The notes beneath the pieces were generated by a model that made no database searches, was not told where the DNA came from, and saw only the letters and a program-made list of their open reading frames with translations. The position numbers were made by a program, and so were the translations under genes. From Clostridiales bacterium (GTDB lineage: Bacteria; Bacillota; Clostridia; Oscillospirales; JAAYOS01): a DNA stretch of 34,682 nucleotides. The first letter of the stretch is position 1. Each line of letters opens with the position of its first letter. Shown piece by piece: positions 27,235 through 34,682 of this stretch. Location of the stretch: NCBI GenBank assembly GCA_012520195.1, contig JAAYOS010000028.1, positions 1-34,682 of the forward strand. The letters are read 5' to 3'.

Positions 27235-28236
27235 ATGGCTTTTGATGAGAAAATATTGAGCAGAGTACTGGATGAGTTCAACAGAAAGCGACTCAAGCAG
27301 GAGCTGGATATGACCCGCCGCAGGGACGAAATCTACCGCCGCATCCCCCGTATATCCGAAATCGACGAGGAACTAAAGACATCCTCTATAAACATTATTA
27401 CCTCCTCACTTCGACAGGGCACAAATCCCGTTCCAGGGCTGCGTTCTATACGCGAGTTTACTAAGTCACTGAATGAGGAAAAGATATCCCTTCTCAAAGA
27501 GCACGAATATCCCACCGACTGGCTAGATGTAAAGTTTGACTGCCCCATCTGCAGTGATTCGGGATTTCTGCCCTCCGGGCCGTGCACCTGCCTTGTGACT
27601 GCATACGCAGAAGAGCAGACTAAGGAGCTCAGCAGAATGCTCCCCATTAAGAATGAGACCTTCGACACCTTTTCTCTCGACCTTTACTCAGATGCTATAG
27701 ACCCAAAGTGGGGTATGTCCCCCAAGGAGAACATGTCCATCGTATTTGACACATGCCGCGATTTCGCGGCCCGCTTTGGTCCCAAAACTCAGAACCTTCT
27801 AATGTGCGGAGGCACAGGACTGGGAAAGACCTTCCTCTCCTCCTGCATTGCGGGCGAGCTCTCAAAGAAAGGCGTCTCGGTAATATACGATACGGCCGTC
27901 AATGTATTCTCTGCCTACGAAAAGGAGAAGTTTTCACGTGACCCCGATGTTGCAGAGGAGGCAGCCACAGAAATCGACCGGTTCTATCGGTGTGATCTAC
28001 TGATTCTTGATGATCTTGGAACTGAAATGCAGTCCCCTCTCATAAACACTGCACTGTATACACTTGTAAATACGAGATTGATGCGCGGCAACAAGATGAT
28101 CATCAACACTAACCTGAGAGAGGACATCGATTTGCCCAAACGCTATTCTCCTCAGATCGTCTCCCGGCTCCGGGGTGAGTTTCTCGTTCTGCCTTTCTTC
28201 GGAGAAGATATCCGCATAAAGAAGAATATGTGGTAG
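27235..28236 (+). CDS. DnaC/DnaI-like replicative helicase loader (AAA+ ATPase)
   Basis: 333 residues. The N-terminal helical region is followed by a zinc-binding cluster C103-X2-C106-X10-C117-X-C119 and then the AAA+ core: Walker A GGTGLGKT (192-199), Walker B DLLILDDLGTE, a sensor region with MIINTNLR, and a C-terminal arginine finger area (VSRLRGEF). This layout matches the DnaI/DnaC loaders that place the ring helicase on DNA, rather than IstB transposition helpers, and the partner dnaD gene immediately upstream supports that. The stop-to-start gap is 6 bases, so the two are co-transcribed. The exact symbol (dnaC or dnaI) is not decided. Confidence 0.9.
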   Translation: MAFDEKILSRVLDEFNRKRLKQELDMTRRRDEIYRRIPRISEIDEELKTSSINIITSSLRQGTNPVPGLRSIREFTKSLNEEKISLLKEHEYPTDWLDVKFDCPICSDSGFLPSGPCTCLVTAYAEEQTKELSRMLPIKNETFDTFSLDLYSDAIDPKWGMSPKENMSIVFDTCRDFAARFGPKTQNLLMCGGTGLGKTFLSSCIAGELSKKGVSVIYDTAVNVFSAYEKEKFSRDPDVAEEAATEIDRFYRCDLLILDDLGTEMQSPLINTALYTLVNTRLMRGNKMIINTNLREDIDLPKRYSPQIVSRLRGEFLVLPFFGEDIRIKKNMW

Positions 28237-28308
28237 AAGCGTCCATAACCGACACTAAGCCGCCAACCTCTCTACAGAGCAAACTCATGCTACACGACTA
28301 AAATAACT

Positions 28309-28345
28309 ACACCCGAATATGCGACGCATATTCGGGTGTTATATT
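28309..28345. terminator. bidirectional terminator between the helicase loader and M23 genes
   Basis: A perfect 14-bp inverted repeat (ACACCCGAATATGC and its complement) around a 3-base loop, flanked by T/A-rich runs on both strands. It ends the plus-strand dnaD-loader operon and the convergent endopeptidase gene. Confidence 0.9.
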
Positions 28346-28426
28346 ATGCAATTCTATGATTGATTCATGGTTCGATACTCACCATAGGTCTATCGGCTTT
28401 TTCCGAAACCTTGTACCATCGGCCTT

Positions 28427-30133
28427 CTACCAGAGGTACTTTGACGGGTTTACAGCCTTCCCGTTTACACGGATTTCGAAGTGGACATGCGGTCCGGTAC
28501 TTCTTCCTGTGCTTCCGACACGGGCAATTGCCTCACCTTGGGCGACCTTCTGCCCCACCTTTACAAGGAGCTTAGAGCAATGTCCATAGAGGGTCTGAAC
28601 ACCTTTTCCGTGATTGATGATGACACAGTATCCGTATGCTCCGTACCACCCTGCTCTTGTGACAGTTCCTCCGTCAGACGCAACAATCAGCGATCCGCTT
28701 CTTCCTGCAAAGTCGATGCCAGTATGGTAATCGTATTTTCCTCTGAATACTCTCCACCCAAATCTTGAAGAAATGGTTCCGTTGAAAGGAACGATGTATG
28801 TTCCTGTGGGAGCTCTTTTTCTTGTACCAACTCTGATAACTTCGGTTACAGGTTCTACCAGAACTTCCTCGCTAACTACCGAGGTGCTCTCTACCATATT
28901 GTCCACGCTGACAATCTCGGTGGTGACCTTCTTAGTACCTTCTACACCCTTAACCTTAGTCTTGTTAACTCCAACAAACAGTGTCTTGTCGTCTACGTAC
29001 TCTGTGTCATAGGGTATCGGTTCCTCGGTCACCCTTGACTTGACCGTCCGAATGGACATTAGCGGGATTTCTTCTCTTACGACCAGAACTTGCCCTACCT
29101 GTAATTTGTCGGGGTTTACATCCGGGTTAAGCGAGGCTAATGCCTTTGTGGATAACCCGTGATTTTTCGCGATTGTCTCAAAAACGTCTCCGGCTTCTAC
29201 CGTATAGAACTCACTGTCGCGTACGTTCGAAGACAGGTTTTTTTTGATTTCGCTAATCGGTCGAATATTTTCAACGCTTGTGTATTTAAGTCTTACATCT
29301 ACATCTCGAACGAATGATACATCTGTGACTGTTTCGTTTTCCTCTGTTTTGCTCAATTCAGACTGTAGAAATGAGTTGAGCACAGTATCGATAGTTTCGC
29401 GATCCTTGTGGGCTCCTATAACCTCTCCGTCAACAGCAACGACATAAGCCTGTTCAATATCGGAGATTTGTGAAAACAGGACCCTCTCAGCTGTCCTCAG
29501 GTCCAACATCTCATTGCGGTTGAACATTTCAATCTTGTACGAAATGTCTGCATCAAGGGAGTAGGGGTACCCAAGTATTCTGCTGGCACTATCTTCTACA
29601 CGATCTACAACCTCAATAAAATCGTTGCGCTTCGCTACAAATCCAATAGGTTCTCCGTCAATGTAGACCTGTAGTCCGACTCCCACAATGGAGCTTGAGA
29701 CGACTGCAAACACTGAGACCGCTAAGAATAAAGTCCCGGCTGCTCGAGGTGCACAGTAGCGCACGATTTTTTGTGATACGGCGTGTCCTGCTAGCCGTAA
29801 AAATCTGCTAAGTCTAATGCGCTTGTCATCTGCGTACTCCAAAAATGCTGTCATAAAGCATACTACAAAAGCGACTGCGAGCAATATTGGGCGGGGCATG
29901 GATTTACGGATTGCGTTACGAGCTATAACAAAATTGCTGTAAATCCTATACAGCGCCTGCTTTGCAAGTGCTGTACGCCTAGCCGCAGAACGGGATTGAG
30001 TCAACCCGCTTATTATCTTTTTCTTATCTCTTGTGTAAGAGTCTAATTTATCTGTATATGCCGGAATGTCGATGATAGGTCTAACCGATAGCTTGCCAAC
30101 TAGCGAGCTATAGGTTATAATCTCTTCGGACAC
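28427..30133 (-). CDS. membrane-anchored LysM/G5/M23 peptidoglycan endopeptidase
   Basis: 568 residues. A basic N-terminal region (1-80) precedes two membrane segments (about 82-100 and 133-155) joined by an Arg/Lys-rich loop. Next come a YabE/YgiM-like region, one LysM domain (about 309-353) with YTVEAGDVFETIAK, a G5 domain (about 360-437), and a C-terminal M23 domain with zinc ligands H470-x3-D474 (HTGID), H518 and H549-x-H551 (HVHFE). It should cut cross-bridges in peptidoglycan outside the membrane. GTG 30133 is preferred: AAGGAGG is 8 bases upstream, whereas the in-frame ATG at 30184 has no SD. A strong promoter and WalR-like boxes precede it. The two-pass N-terminus is unusual. Confidence 0.92.
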   Translation of the reverse strand: MSEEIITYSSLVGKLSVRPIIDIPAYTDKLDSYTRDKKKIISGLTQSRSAARRTALAKQALYRIYSNFVIARNAIRKSMPRPILLAVAFVVCFMTAFLEYADDKRIRLSRFLRLAGHAVSQKIVRYCAPRAAGTLFLAVSVFAVVSSSIVGVGLQVYIDGEPIGFVAKRNDFIEVVDRVEDSASRILGYPYSLDADISYKIEMFNRNEMLDLRTAERVLFSQISDIEQAYVVAVDGEVIGAHKDRETIDTVLNSFLQSELSKTEENETVTDVSFVRDVDVRLKYTSVENIRPISEIKKNLSSNVRDSEFYTVEAGDVFETIAKNHGLSTKALASLNPDVNPDKLQVGQVLVVREEIPLMSIRTVKSRVTEEPIPYDTEYVDDKTLFVGVNKTKVKGVEGTKKVTTEIVSVDNMVESTSVVSEEVLVEPVTEVIRVGTRKRAPTGTYIVPFNGTISSRFGWRVFRGKYDYHTGIDFAGRSGSLIVASDGGTVTRAGWYGAYGYCVIINHGKGVQTLYGHCSKLLVKVGQKVAQGEAIARVGSTGRSTGPHVHFEIRVNGKAVNPSKYLW

Positions 30134-30188
30134 TGGTTTCGCCTCCTTAGAGCACCAATTCCGAGGTTGATCAATTGGTGTCAATTCG

Positions 30189-30205
30189 GTTACAATTCGG
30201 TAACA
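30189..30205 (-). promoter_or_regulatory. WalR (YycF)-type box just downstream of the M23 promoter
   Basis: Minus strand: TGTTAC-CGAAT-TGTAAC, two direct copies of TGTWAH separated by five bases, the published WalR recognition rule. It covers the predicted transcription start, the position expected for repression. The matching rule is known; the function is inferred. Confidence 0.6.
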
Positions 30206-30211
30206 ATGCTA

Positions 30212-30240
30212 ATACTACCTCAGTTTACTGCATTTGTCAA
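30212..30240 (-). promoter_or_regulatory. promoter of the M23 endopeptidase gene
   Basis: Minus strand: consensus -35 TTGACA (30235-30240), 17-base spacer, -10 TAGTAT (30212-30217). The transcription start would be near 30205, giving a leader of about 70 bases. Confidence 0.8.
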
Positions 30241-30405
30241 GAGATTTGAATCGGTCGATACCCTACCAAATATCGGTATATAATCCCGTCAGATACCTGT
30301 CCTGAAGCCCTGTCTCTATAGTCTTTCTTTATTTTTGCTATGGCTCCGGATGAGTCGTAAGTCTTCTTACACCTTACTAATTTGGGTCGACATTACACGT
30401 TTACT

Positions 30406-30422
30406 GTTACAATAATATTACA
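30406..30422 (-). promoter_or_regulatory. second WalR-type box, far upstream
   Basis: Minus strand: TGTAAT-ATTAT-TGTAAC, again TGTWAH-N5-TGTWAH. It lies about 170 bases upstream of the M23 promoter and near the 3' end of bioY, with extra half-sites around it. Whether it serves a second promoter is unclear. Confidence 0.4.
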
Positions 30423-30474
30423 AAGCTGAGCAAAAATAAGTAACATTCTGTTACACCTTAGTTGCCTCAGCCTA

Positions 30475-31023
30475 TCATGCTAAGATGTTCCCTACCCTTC
30501 TCCGTATTTTTGAGGACATTAAGGAGCAGACAGCGGTTTTTATCAAATCACCCGGCAGAAAAACCAACATGCCCGAGGTGATTGCGTTTTTTATTGAAAT
30601 ATCAGTTCCCGCAAAAACACGAAGAGCCATGTACATATAGGGCACTCCCACTGCATATAGAACACCTAGCCCCGCCAAACAGGAAACAATATGCCCAATC
30701 ACGTTCTCACTTTTATGTGAAATACGGCCGATTACGTATGCCGCAGGTATAAGGCCCACGAGAAACCCGAAGGAAGGTCTAAGAACATATGCAATACCTC
30801 CACCTTCTGTAAATACCGGAGCTCCCAAGAGCCCGATTAGGAGATATACCGCCTGGCTGGTTGCGCCGAGGCGGGCCCCCAACATGAGTCCTGCAAAGGC
30901 TGTAATCATGAATTGTAAGGAAAAGGCAACCGGCCACATGGGAATTCTTATAAATGCGCCCACAGCTGTAAGCGATGCAAAGAGCGCCGTAAGTATCAGA
31001 TTCTTTACGCTTTGAACTTTCAT
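30475..31023 (-). CDS. bioY: biotin transporter substrate-binding protein BioY
   Basis: 182 residues with six hydrophobic segments. BioY landmarks are LTAVGAFIRIPMWPVAFSLQ at the start, the GARLGATSQAVYLLIGLLGAPVF stretch (read here as LGATSQAVYLLIG), GGIAYVLRPSFGFLVG and LPGDLIKT near the end. It is the biotin-binding membrane component of an ECF-type importer. No EcfA/T genes are adjacent, so it would use shared ones elsewhere or act alone. GAGG stands 9 bases before ATG 31023. A BirA-type operator lies between it and birA, so the gene should be repressed when biotin is plentiful. Confidence 0.96.
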   Translation of the reverse strand: MKVQSVKNLILTALFASLTAVGAFIRIPMWPVAFSLQFMITAFAGLMLGARLGATSQAVYLLIGLLGAPVFTEGGGIAYVLRPSFGFLVGLIPAAYVIGRISHKSENVIGHIVSCLAGLGVLYAVGVPYMYMALRVFAGTDISIKNAITSGMLVFLPGDLIKTAVCSLMSSKIRRRVGNILA

Positions 31024-31074
31024 TCTTTACTTCCTCTCGAGTAAGACATTGGAAAAACTAAGATGCAGATTATA

Positions 31075-31108
31075 ATTGTCAACTGGTTATCCTTTGTCGG
31101 TTGACAAT
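31075..31108. promoter_or_regulatory. BirA operator shared by bioY and birA
   Basis: A perfect inverted repeat ATTGTCAAC-N16-GTTGACAAT, matching the known Firmicutes BirA motif (TTGTAAAC/TTGTCAAC-type arms with a 14-16 base gap). It sits in the divergent intergenic region, and each arm contains a TTGACA -35 box (plus strand 31101-31106; minus strand 31077-31082). Confidence 0.85.
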
Positions 31109-31128
31109 CCAGCGTCTACAATTATACT
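31101..31128 (+). promoter_or_regulatory. promoter of birA inside the BirA operator arm
   Basis: -35 TTGACA (31101-31106), 16-base spacer, -10 TATACT (31123-31128). The transcription start would be near 31135, giving a leader of about 130 bases before birA. Confidence 0.7.
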
Positions 31129-31262
31129 TACTTTAGAGAAAAAATCAACTATTAGAATCAATCATAAATCATTTATTATGCATATCTATTATGTCTATTA
31201 TGATATTAGAGAAAAGCAAATAATTGTACCGGTGTTATATTTCTATGTCCGAGGGCAGAATT

Positions 31263-32246
31263 ATGTTAAAGTCCAAAATAATCAAATCTCTTATTAATAG
31301 CAAGAATATAAACGGTTCACAACTGGCTGAGGAGCTTGGCGTCAGCAGAAGTGCAATCTGGAAGGTAATTGGCGAGCTGCGAAAAGACGGGTTCCAAATA
31401 AACTCTAGAACAAACAGGGGCTACTCCCTTGAGAGTCACCCCGATCTGCTTACGGTTGAACTTGTTGATGCATACTTGCAGACCCAATGGGACCTGCTTG
31501 TTTTCGGCAGCCTAGATTCCACAAACAACGAGGCTAAGCGCCGCGCTGATCTCGGACTTAAAGACAGAAGCTGTCTGATCTCCGACGAGCAAACGGGTGG
31601 GAAGGGCAGGCTTGGACGATCCTTCGTAAGCCGAAAGGGACTTGGTCTTTATATGAGCCTGTTTCTGCGTCCCGCGTCGCTAGCTAGTGAACTATCATTT
31701 GTGACATCCCTTGCCGCCGTAGCTGTCAACAGGTCACTATCCAAGGTTGCAGGGGTTTCTGGCAACATTAAGTGGCCAAACGATATTGTTCTCAACAACA
31801 AAAAGCTCTGCGGAATACTGACTGAGTTATCTGTCGAGGGCGAAAGCGGGGGCGTTCAGTATCTCGTTTGTGGAATAGGGATAAATATTAGCTACCAGGA
31901 CTCCGATTTTCCCCAAGAAATCCGCGAAATATCCACATCTCTAGCTATGGAGGGTGCTGATGCTGCAAGAGCGAAACTCGCTGCACACATACTTGATGAG
32001 TTTAGTAAGTTCTATTCTGGAGGCAGGTTTATAACTGATTTTGATGAGCTTCGTAAAGAGTATGCTCGTGAGTGCATTACGTTGGGACGTGAAGTCAAAG
32101 TGACAGGATCCTTCGGTTCGAATATCGGAAGAGCTGTCGGTCTTGATGATGACTTTGGTCTCATTGTTGAGTTGAAAAATGGCGAGCAGATTACTGTCCG
32201 TTCCGGAGAAGTCTCCGTCCGCGGCTTATATGGATATGTCGATTAG
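31263..32246 (+). CDS. birA: bifunctional biotin ligase and biotin operon repressor BirA
   Basis: 327 residues. The N-terminal winged helix (about 5-65: NGSQLAEELGVSRSAIWKVI) makes this the group II DNA-binding form. The central ligase domain has the substrate-binding STNNEAKRR, the biotinyl-AMP loop GGKGRLGRSF (112 onward), KWPNDIVLNNKKLCGIL, and a C-terminal SH3-like domain (about 280-325). It attaches biotin to acyl carrier domains such as those of acetyl-CoA carboxylase and, with biotinyl-AMP, represses its operator. ATG 31263 is preferred: GAGGG is 7 bases upstream, and the upstream in-frame ATGs at 31224 and 31245 lack such a site. The divergent bioY shares its operator. The stop codon is followed 15 bases later by the YitT gene start. 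Confidence 0.97.
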   Translation: MLKSKIIKSLINSKNINGSQLAEELGVSRSAIWKVIGELRKDGFQINSRTNRGYSLESHPDLLTVELVDAYLQTQWDLLVFGSLDSTNNEAKRRADLGLKDRSCLISDEQTGGKGRLGRSFVSRKGLGLYMSLFLRPASLASELSFVTSLAAVAVNRSLSKVAGVSGNIKWPNDIVLNNKKLCGILTELSVEGESGGVQYLVCGIGINISYQDSDFPQEIREISTSLAMEGADAARAKLAAHILDEFSKFYSGGRFITDFDELRKEYARECITLGREVKVTGSFGSNIGRAVGLDDDFGLIVELKNGEQITVRSGEVSVRGLYGYVD

Positions 32247-32261
32247 TTGGGGGTGGCTTTA

Positions 32262-33122
32262 GTGCTAAGAATAAAGCGCGAACAAGTTAAGGATTTCTTC
32301 ATTATAAATCTAGGTGTACTCCTCATGTCGACAGGCATCTACTTTTTCAAATTCCCGAATCACTTTTCCACCGGAGGAGTGAGCGGCCTGTCGGTAATAA
32401 TGGGTGGAATTATCCCCAACCTAAAGCCGGGGGCCTTCGTTTTTGTACTAAACATGATCCTTCTTATCATAGGATTCTTATTCTTCGGAAAAGGTTTCGG
32501 CGTCAAGACAGCATATGCAAGTATCGCTTTCTCGGCACAGATCTGGATCTTGGAGATAGTTTTTCCTCTGTCGGGACCATTAACAGATCAGCCACTTCTC
32601 GAACTTGTATACGCCGTGTTACTTCCTGCATTCGGGTCAGCGCTGTTGTTCAATAACGATGCCTCATCCGGTGGAACAGACATAGTAGCAATGATTCTAA
32701 AGAAATACTCAAGCCTCGACATTGGCAAAGCCCTTCTGATAAGTGACTCTATTATTACTGTTTCAGCTATTTTTGTGTTTGGAGTTAAGATTGGTTTGTT
32801 TTCTATCGCAGGCTTACTTTCAAAAGCTCTCATAGTTGACACCGTAATTGAAAGTATTAACCTAAACAAGTTCTTCACAATTATTACAACAAAGCCAGAT
32901 GAGATATGTGCTTTCATCAATAGGGACCTAAACAGGGGCGCCACCGTGCAAGATGCAAAAGGCGCTTTCACACATCAACCAAAGAAGATTGTTGTAGCTG
33001 TTGTAAACCGTCCGCAGGCAGTGCGTCTGCAGCGCCATATTCGTGAGGTAGATCCCGACGCGTTCATTCTCATAACCAACACCAGCGAGATCATAGGTAA
33101 GGGATTCCGCGGTGTACATTGA
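32262..33122 (+). CDS. YitT family membrane protein (DUF161 plus DUF2179)
   Basis: 286 residues. Five or six hydrophobic segments with the family motif FPNHFSTGGVSGLSVI near the N-terminus and the second NNDASSGGTDIVAMIL copy in the middle form the YitT membrane domain. A soluble C-terminal DUF2179 domain (about 205-285) ends NTSEIIGKGF. The function of the family is unknown. GTG 32262 is chosen because GGGGG stands about 8 bases upstream; a TTG at 32247, directly after the birA stop, has no SD. It probably shares the birA transcript. Confidence 0.9.
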   Translation: MLRIKREQVKDFFIINLGVLLMSTGIYFFKFPNHFSTGGVSGLSVIMGGIIPNLKPGAFVFVLNMILLIIGFLFFGKGFGVKTAYASIAFSAQIWILEIVFPLSGPLTDQPLLELVYAVLLPAFGSALLFNNDASSGGTDIVAMILKKYSSLDIGKALLISDSIITVSAIFVFGVKIGLFSIAGLLSKALIVDTVIESINLNKFFTIITTKPDEICAFINRDLNRGATVQDAKGAFTHQPKKIVVAVVNRPQAVRLQRHIREVDPDAFILITNTSEIIGKGFRGVH

Positions 33123-33159
33123 TGGCGTATATTAGTAATAGTCATTGATTCATCAACCA

Positions 33160-33200
33160 AAAAGAGTACACACTTCATTTCGAAGTGTGTACTCTCTTAA
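33160..33200. terminator. bidirectional terminator after the YitT gene and surface-protein gene
   Basis: A perfect 14-bp inverted repeat (AGAGTACACACTTC and its complement, 5-base loop) with A/T-rich flanks. On the minus strand it is followed by TTTT, and on the plus strand by a T-rich run. Confidence 0.9.
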
Positions 33201-33251
33201 TTTGTGTTTTGGATTTACTCAAAGTATTAGACCTAATCAAATATACCTAAT

Positions 33252-34682
33252 CTATTTGACTATTATTACTCTAACCTTTCCACCCTCGGAAGGGCTTCTG
33301 TCGGTATATGCCACGAAAGACTCTCCAAATGCTCTCGCATCTATTATCAGCTGTTCGAAGGAACTGGCGGACATATAGCTGCCTATTGCTTCAACGTAAA
33401 TATGAACATCCTCAGAGATAGGAGTGAGTACTCCTCCGATGTCAAGCTTGCTTCCATCTACGAAGCTCCGCCTTGTCAGCCCCTTATACTCCGTAAGTTC
33501 TACAACCTTTGTTGCTCTTCCGTTCAGGTTGTGGGCAATTCCCGCCCATGTACCTTCCTTTGGTAACGCAAGGGTACAGAGATAGTGTTCAGATTCACCG
33601 TTGGAGTTTACTACCCATGAATATGGGTTGTAAATCAAACCGAAACTAGTGGACTGCGGTTCGTCTTCAGAATATAGCTTACCATACTCGTAGAGGTCCC
33701 CGGTGACATCGTCCAGGACAAGTACATTTGCCCTACCACTCGAATCGTATCCGACGTAGCGTACCTTACTTGCCGGTATGGTTGCGGTAACGATGTCGCC
33801 ATGGTTTAGTCTCTCAACTGCTCCGTCACTGCCTACTTTTTCGTAGAATACAGCGTTTCCAGCTATCTCTTTATCGCCAACCATTCCCTTGTTCATATCA
33901 ACAGCTAGTCCTGGGTTTGTGTCACGTACTTCCCTTATGCTTATATAGTTCGGAATGGCCGAATATACCTGAACTAGCATACCGGGCTTTATACCTGAGT
34001 TAGATTCCGGAGCGACATTTAGCTCCGTCTTGTTCGAGAGTACTACACCTGCACCAGTGTAGATTCCTATGGCAGACTCTCTGAGAGCTGTCTGTGCCGC
34101 AGCTCCGACAACCTGCATTTCGTTGTCGAACATCAGTGTGATTGCGTCACCAATATAAAACCTTGAAAGACTCTCTATTGCACTCTCCCTGACATTGAAC
34201 TCTTTACCAAGGATGGTAATCTTCGAAGGCACAGAAGTATTCGGGTACGCATTCGTGTAGATACCGCTTAACTTAAAGTCGTTAACCGTAAATATGTTTG
34301 CCGACTTATTGTACATGACCACATCATATGGTCTCAAATCGGCTATAGATGCGACAGATCCATTTTTATATATGGTCGCCCCGGATGATGCACCAAACAT
34401 ATTTAACAGTCCGCTGTATGACGGAGTGTCTACCAGAACGACAGCATTTCCTGAGGATGTAGGTGAATTTGCAAATACGTAGTCTACGAGGCCCGCACTT
34501 GTGTAGTATATATCTATTGCGGTGCCGGGAGTAAGGTCATAGCTAATTTCCAAATAGGTTCTCTTCTCTCCGTCCACGAAGACGGGAGTGTCAGCTGATA
34601 GCCTGTGCTTTTCACCGGTAGATGCCTCCAAATAGGGATAGAGCGACTGCTTAAGAATAAAGGTTTTTTGCGTTGCATCCCC
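33252..34682 (-). CDS. large surface protein of unknown function (5' end cut by window)
   Basis: The minus-strand frame is open from the window edge (34682) to the TAG at 33252, 476 codons without a start in view. The protein is Ser/Thr/Asn/Gly-rich with alternating short beta strands and phrases such as LRPYDVVMYN, GDAITLMFDNE, LNHGDIVTATI and IKPGMLVQVYS. No SLH domain is in the visible part; the N-terminus, where a signal peptide and SLH repeats would be, is outside the window. It ends RVIIVK, close to ATVIIVR of the SLH protein at 14497-16341, so it may be a paralogue of that C-terminal architecture. An internal TTG at 34631 is not likely to be the start, because the upstream frame continues smoothly. 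Confidence 0.85.
   Translation of the reverse strand, partial: GDATQKTFILKQSLYPYLEASTGEKHRLSADTPVFVDGEKRTYLEISYDLTPGTAIDIYYTSAGLVDYVFANSPTSSGNAVVLVDTPSYSGLLNMFGASSGATIYKNGSVASIADLRPYDVVMYNKSANIFTVNDFKLSGIYTNAYPNTSVPSKITILGKEFNVRESAIESLSRFYIGDAITLMFDNEMQVVGAAAQTALRESAIGIYTGAGVVLSNKTELNVAPESNSGIKPGMLVQVYSAIPNYISIREVRDTNPGLAVDMNKGMVGDKEIAGNAVFYEKVGSDGAVERLNHGDIVTATIPASKVRYVGYDSSGRANVLVLDDVTGDLYEYGKLYSEDEPQSTSFGLIYNPYSWVVNSNGESEHYLCTLALPKEGTWAGIAHNLNGRATKVVELTEYKGLTRRSFVDGSKLDIGGVLTPISEDVHIYVEAIGSYMSASSFEQLIIDARAFGESFVAYTDRSPSEGGKVRVIIVK

Larger units (their letters stand above)
30134..30474. other. 341-bp regulatory intergenic region
   Basis: No open reading frame of note. It holds the promoter of the M23 gene, two WalR-type boxes, several further TGTAAY-like half-sites (30392-30397 and around 30440-30455), and a small inverted repeat GTAAG/CTTAC (30357-30371). 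No clear terminator for bioY was seen. Confidence 0.6.

Noticed and set aside
1-34682. Novel defence, CRISPR or mobile system
   Set aside because: No repeat-spacer array, transposase, recombinase, toxin-antitoxin or defence-type gene cluster could be recognised; the gene content is mainly housekeeping.

Overview
The window looks like chromosomal DNA from a strictly anaerobic member of the Clostridia (Bacillota). Indicators are a class I (CX2C-X8-C-X5-C) hybrid cluster protein, a DnaD plus DnaC/DnaI-type helicase-loading pair, ZapA, an mreC-mreD-mrdA cell-shape cluster, S-layer-homology proteins, strong AGGAGG-type ribosome binding sites, frequent GTG/TTG starts and classical intrinsic terminators. 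Species cannot be named. No tRNA, rRNA, CRISPR array, insertion sequence or complete prophage was seen.

Layout. (1) 1-2707: a 3'-truncated sugar-type solute-binding lipoprotein (minus) divergent from a LysR regulator (plus). (2) 2766-8801: a THUMP/RlmL-like RNA methyltransferase (plus) convergent with an MFS exporter (minus), then minus-strand hcp, an NAD(P)-type malic enzyme and an isolated holin-like gene. (3) 9084-14401: two convergent cytoplasmic glycoside hydrolases, a GH78 alpha-L-rhamnosidase and a GH3 beta-glucosidase, sharing one bidirectional terminator and apparently carrying related helical tails; they suggest use of rhamnosylated plant glycosides. (4) 14497-16341: an S-layer-homology surface protein. 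(5) 16483-20917: minD-mgsA-hisS-aspS, minus strand, with a good promoter before minD. (6) 21086-25956: a tightly packed cell division and elongation operon, zapA-dut-maf-mreC-mreD-mrdA. (7) 26200-28236: dnaD and a DnaC-like helicase loader (plus). (8) 28427-30133: a membrane-anchored LysM/G5/M23 cell-wall endopeptidase, preceded by a consensus promoter and by direct repeats that fit the WalR (YycF) recognition rule. (9) 30475-32246: bioY and birA, divergent around one BirA-type operator whose two arms contain the -35 boxes of both genes. (10) 32262-34682: a YitT family membrane protein and the 3' part of a large surface protein.

Most genes are housekeeping and no undescribed multi-gene system was found. 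The observations most worth checking are regulatory or architectural: WalR-like boxes at the M23 gene, the shared BirA operator, a MinD that stops before its membrane-targeting helix and may be frameshifted just before mgsA, the related tails on the two glycosidases, a lone holin-like gene, and a near-perfect 38-bp inverted repeat before the S-layer gene.
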